A DNA stretch of 21,500 nt from NCBI GenBank assembly GCA_013811715.1, contig JACCUS010000353.1, positions 1 to 21,500 of the forward strand. Reading direction: 5' to 3'. The number at the start of each line of letters is the position of its first letter. Within the stretch, counting starts at the first letter, position 1. The notes under the pieces were generated by a model. The model did not search any database and had not been told where the DNA came from. It saw only the letters and a program-made list of their open reading frames with translations. Source of the stretch: Nocardioidaceae bacterium (GTDB taxonomy: Bacteria; Actinomycetota; Actinomycetes; Propionibacteriales; Nocardioidaceae). Positions 20,256 to 21,500 of this stretch are shown here, piece after piece. A program made the translations under genes and the position numbers.

Positions 20256-21500
20256 TCAGTCGACCCCGTCGAGCCGGCTACCAGCCTCGCCGCGCCAGCG
20301 CGCCAGCCGGCCCGCCCGGCTGACCGCGCGCAGCCGGCGCATGGTCTCCTCGTGCGACGCGATGGTGGTGACCACGAGAAGCTGATCGCCGCGGACCAAT
20401 CTGGTCGCACCATCCGGCACGAAGCAATGGCCGTCGCGCACCAGCAGGGTCACTGCGGCATCCGCCGGGAGCCGGAGTTCGGACACGTAGACGCCATGTA
20501 GTCGTGACGCGTGGGGAACGGTCAGTTGCAGCAGTTCGGCCCTGAGTTCCTCCAAGGTGGAGGACTCGACCTCCACCTCACGTTCAGGTAATGGCGTAGA
20601 CAGCCGCAGCCAGCGTGCGACGACTGGCAGTGTGGTGCCCTGGACGACGGTGAAAACGACCACCAGGACGAACACCGCGTCGAAGATCCGTTCGGCATCC
20701 TCGACTGCCAACGAGATCGGAATGGTGGCCAGCACGATCGGTACAGCTCCGCGGAGGCCCGCCCACGACAGGAACGCCTGTTCCTGCCAAGGGATCTTGA
20801 ACCAGCTCATCGACAGGAACACCGAGGCCGGGCGAGCTAGCAGGAGCAGCGCCAGGCCCAGCAGGATCGCCGGCCCGATAACCCCGAGCAACCGGCCGGG
20901 GCTGGCCAGCAGCCCGAGCAGGACGAACAGCCCGATCTGGGCCAGCCAGGCCAGCCCCTCCGCGAAACCCAGGGTGGCTGACCGGTGCGGCAGAGCCGAA
21001 TTGCCCAAGACCAGTCCGCACACATAGACAGCCAGGAAGCCTGAGGAATGAGCAACGGTCGCAGTGGCGTAGCCGGTCAGGCACAGGGCGATCGTGGCCA
21101 GGGGGTACAGGCCCGACACCGGTAGCGCGCTGCGGCGAAGTAACCAGGCGCCGGCCACGCCGATGCCGATGCCGATCGCTGCACCGGCGAGCAGTTCGTA
21201 GCAGATCAGCCCGATCAGGGACGGAAGGGAGCTGTCCTGGTCGGTGGTGAGCGCTTCGGACAGGGCTACGACCAGCAGGACCGCCGGAGCGTCATTGAAC
21301 CCACTCTCCAGCTCCAGGGTCCCGGTCACCCGGGTCGGGAGCCCGAGCCGACGCAGGCTGGCGAAGACCGCAGCGGCGTCGGTCGAGCTGACCACCGCAC
21401 CCAGCAGCAGGGCCGTCTGCAGGCTGACATCGAAGACCAGCATCGCGATTCCAGCGGTGATGGTCACGCTCACCCCGATGCCCACGGTGGACAGCACTAC
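20256..21500 (-). CDS. CPA1-type Na+(K+)/H+ antiporter with C-terminal TrkA-C domain (N-terminus outside window)
   Basis: The 414 visible residues are an integral membrane antiporter followed by a cytoplasmic regulatory domain. The open frame continues past the window end, so the first transmembrane helices are missing. The family transport core includes SSTDAAAVFASLRR (about 38-51) and the ion-binding LELESGFNDAPAVLL (about 62-76, Asn-Asp pair). Later helices end in the SWAGLRGAVPIVLATIPISL segment. About eight to nine membrane helices are visible. After residue 310, an acidic linker (EREVEVESSTLEELRAEL) leads to a TrkA-C/RCK-C-like domain (VYVSELRLPADAAVTLLVRD, then FVPDGATRLVRGDQLLVV). This matches NhaP2/CvrA-type K+/H+ antiporters, where TrkA-C senses a ligand such as a nucleotide; which cation is moved cannot be decided here. 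Confidence 0.93.
   Translation of the reverse strand, partial: VVLSTVGIGVSVTITAGIAMLVFDVSLQTALLLGAVVSSTDAAAVFASLRRLGLPTRVTGTLELESGFNDAPAVLLVVALSEALTTDQDSSLPSLIGLICYELLAGAAIGIGIGVAGAWLLRRSALPVSGLYPLATIALCLTGYATATVAHSSGFLAVYVCGLVLGNSALPHRSATLGFAEGLAWLAQIGLFVLLGLLASPGRLLGVIGPAILLGLALLLLARPASVFLSMSWFKIPWQEQAFLSWAGLRGAVPIVLATIPISLAVEDAERIFDAVFVLVVVFTVVQGTTLPVVARWLRLSTPLPEREVEVESSTLEELRAELLQLTVPHASRLHGVYVSELRLPADAAVTLLVRDGHCFVPDGATRLVRGDQLLVVTTIASHEETMRRLRAVSRAGRLARWRGEAGSRLDGVD

Noticed and set aside
1..21500. CRISPR array, tRNA, rRNA, riboswitch, insertion sequence or prophage
   Set aside because: No regularly spaced repeats, cloverleaf-like sequence, transposase or phage gene was seen. The only tandem repeats are inside the Lys-rich gene and code for protein; the thiL leader shows no TPP-riboswitch-like core.

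Overview
The window is chromosomal DNA from a high-GC actinobacterium. Evidence is the strong G/C preference at third codon positions, frequent GTG starts, 4-nt GTGA gene overlaps, an F420-pathway gene (cofC/fbiD), and a gene order (smc, mutM, rnc, rpmF, DUF177, coaD, rsmD, recG, DAK/DegV-like, rpmB, thiL, Lrp-type ligand-binding protein, DUF3515 lipoprotein, ddl, gpsA, plsC, cofC) that matches the block known from Streptomyces and, less compactly, Mycobacterium. I cannot name the genus from sequence alone. I saw no tRNA, rRNA, CRISPR array, insertion sequence or phage gene.

Layout. 1-2210: 5' part of smc (minus strand, cut by the window edge). 2283-4119: two minus-strand genes between smc and mutM, a secreted membrane-anchored LVIVD-repeat beta-propeller and a 67-aa coiled-coil protein. 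4120-4795: mostly non-coding, with one doubtful small ORF and a cluster of imperfect inverted and direct repeats. 4796-7211: mutM, rnc, rpmF and DUF177 form a tight minus-strand operon with a recognisable promoter near 7272-7301. 7351-12265: coaD, rsmD, recG and a DAK2/FakA-like gene form a second minus-strand operon; DAK/recG and recG/rsmD are coupled by stop/start overlaps. 12399-12584: rpmB stands alone on the plus strand. 12633-13595 (thiL, minus) diverges from 13702-13938 (Lrp-type ligand-binding protein, plus), which is followed by a strong inverted repeat and a DUF3515 lipoprotein. 14616-15731 (ddl, minus) diverges from a PLP-dependent cystathionine gamma-synthase/lyase-type enzyme (15757-16851, plus). 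16918-18707: gpsA and plsC, coupled, minus strand. 18822-19699: cofC coupled to a small OB/cold-shock-like protein, plus strand. 19781-20122: a lysine/alanine/serine-rich, histone-H1-tail-like protein. 20256-21500: a CPA1-type Na+(K+)/H+ antiporter with a C-terminal TrkA-C domain, cut by the window end.

How the genes work together. Most of the window is core metabolism and information processing: chromosome segregation (Smc), DNA repair (MutM, RecG), ribosome assembly and rRNA processing (bL32, bL28, Rnc, RsmD, DUF177), cofactors (CoaD, ThiL, CofC), phospholipid synthesis (GpsA, PlsC, probably the DAK/FakA protein) and cell wall precursor synthesis (Ddl). The accessory or less understood material is the stretch between smc and mutM (2283-4795), the OB-like partner of cofC, and the histone-tail-like gene. 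I found no convincing new multi-gene system; the most useful leads are the 4574-4769 repeat cluster, the LVIVD propeller with its upstream palindrome, and the repeat-built basic protein at 19781-20122.
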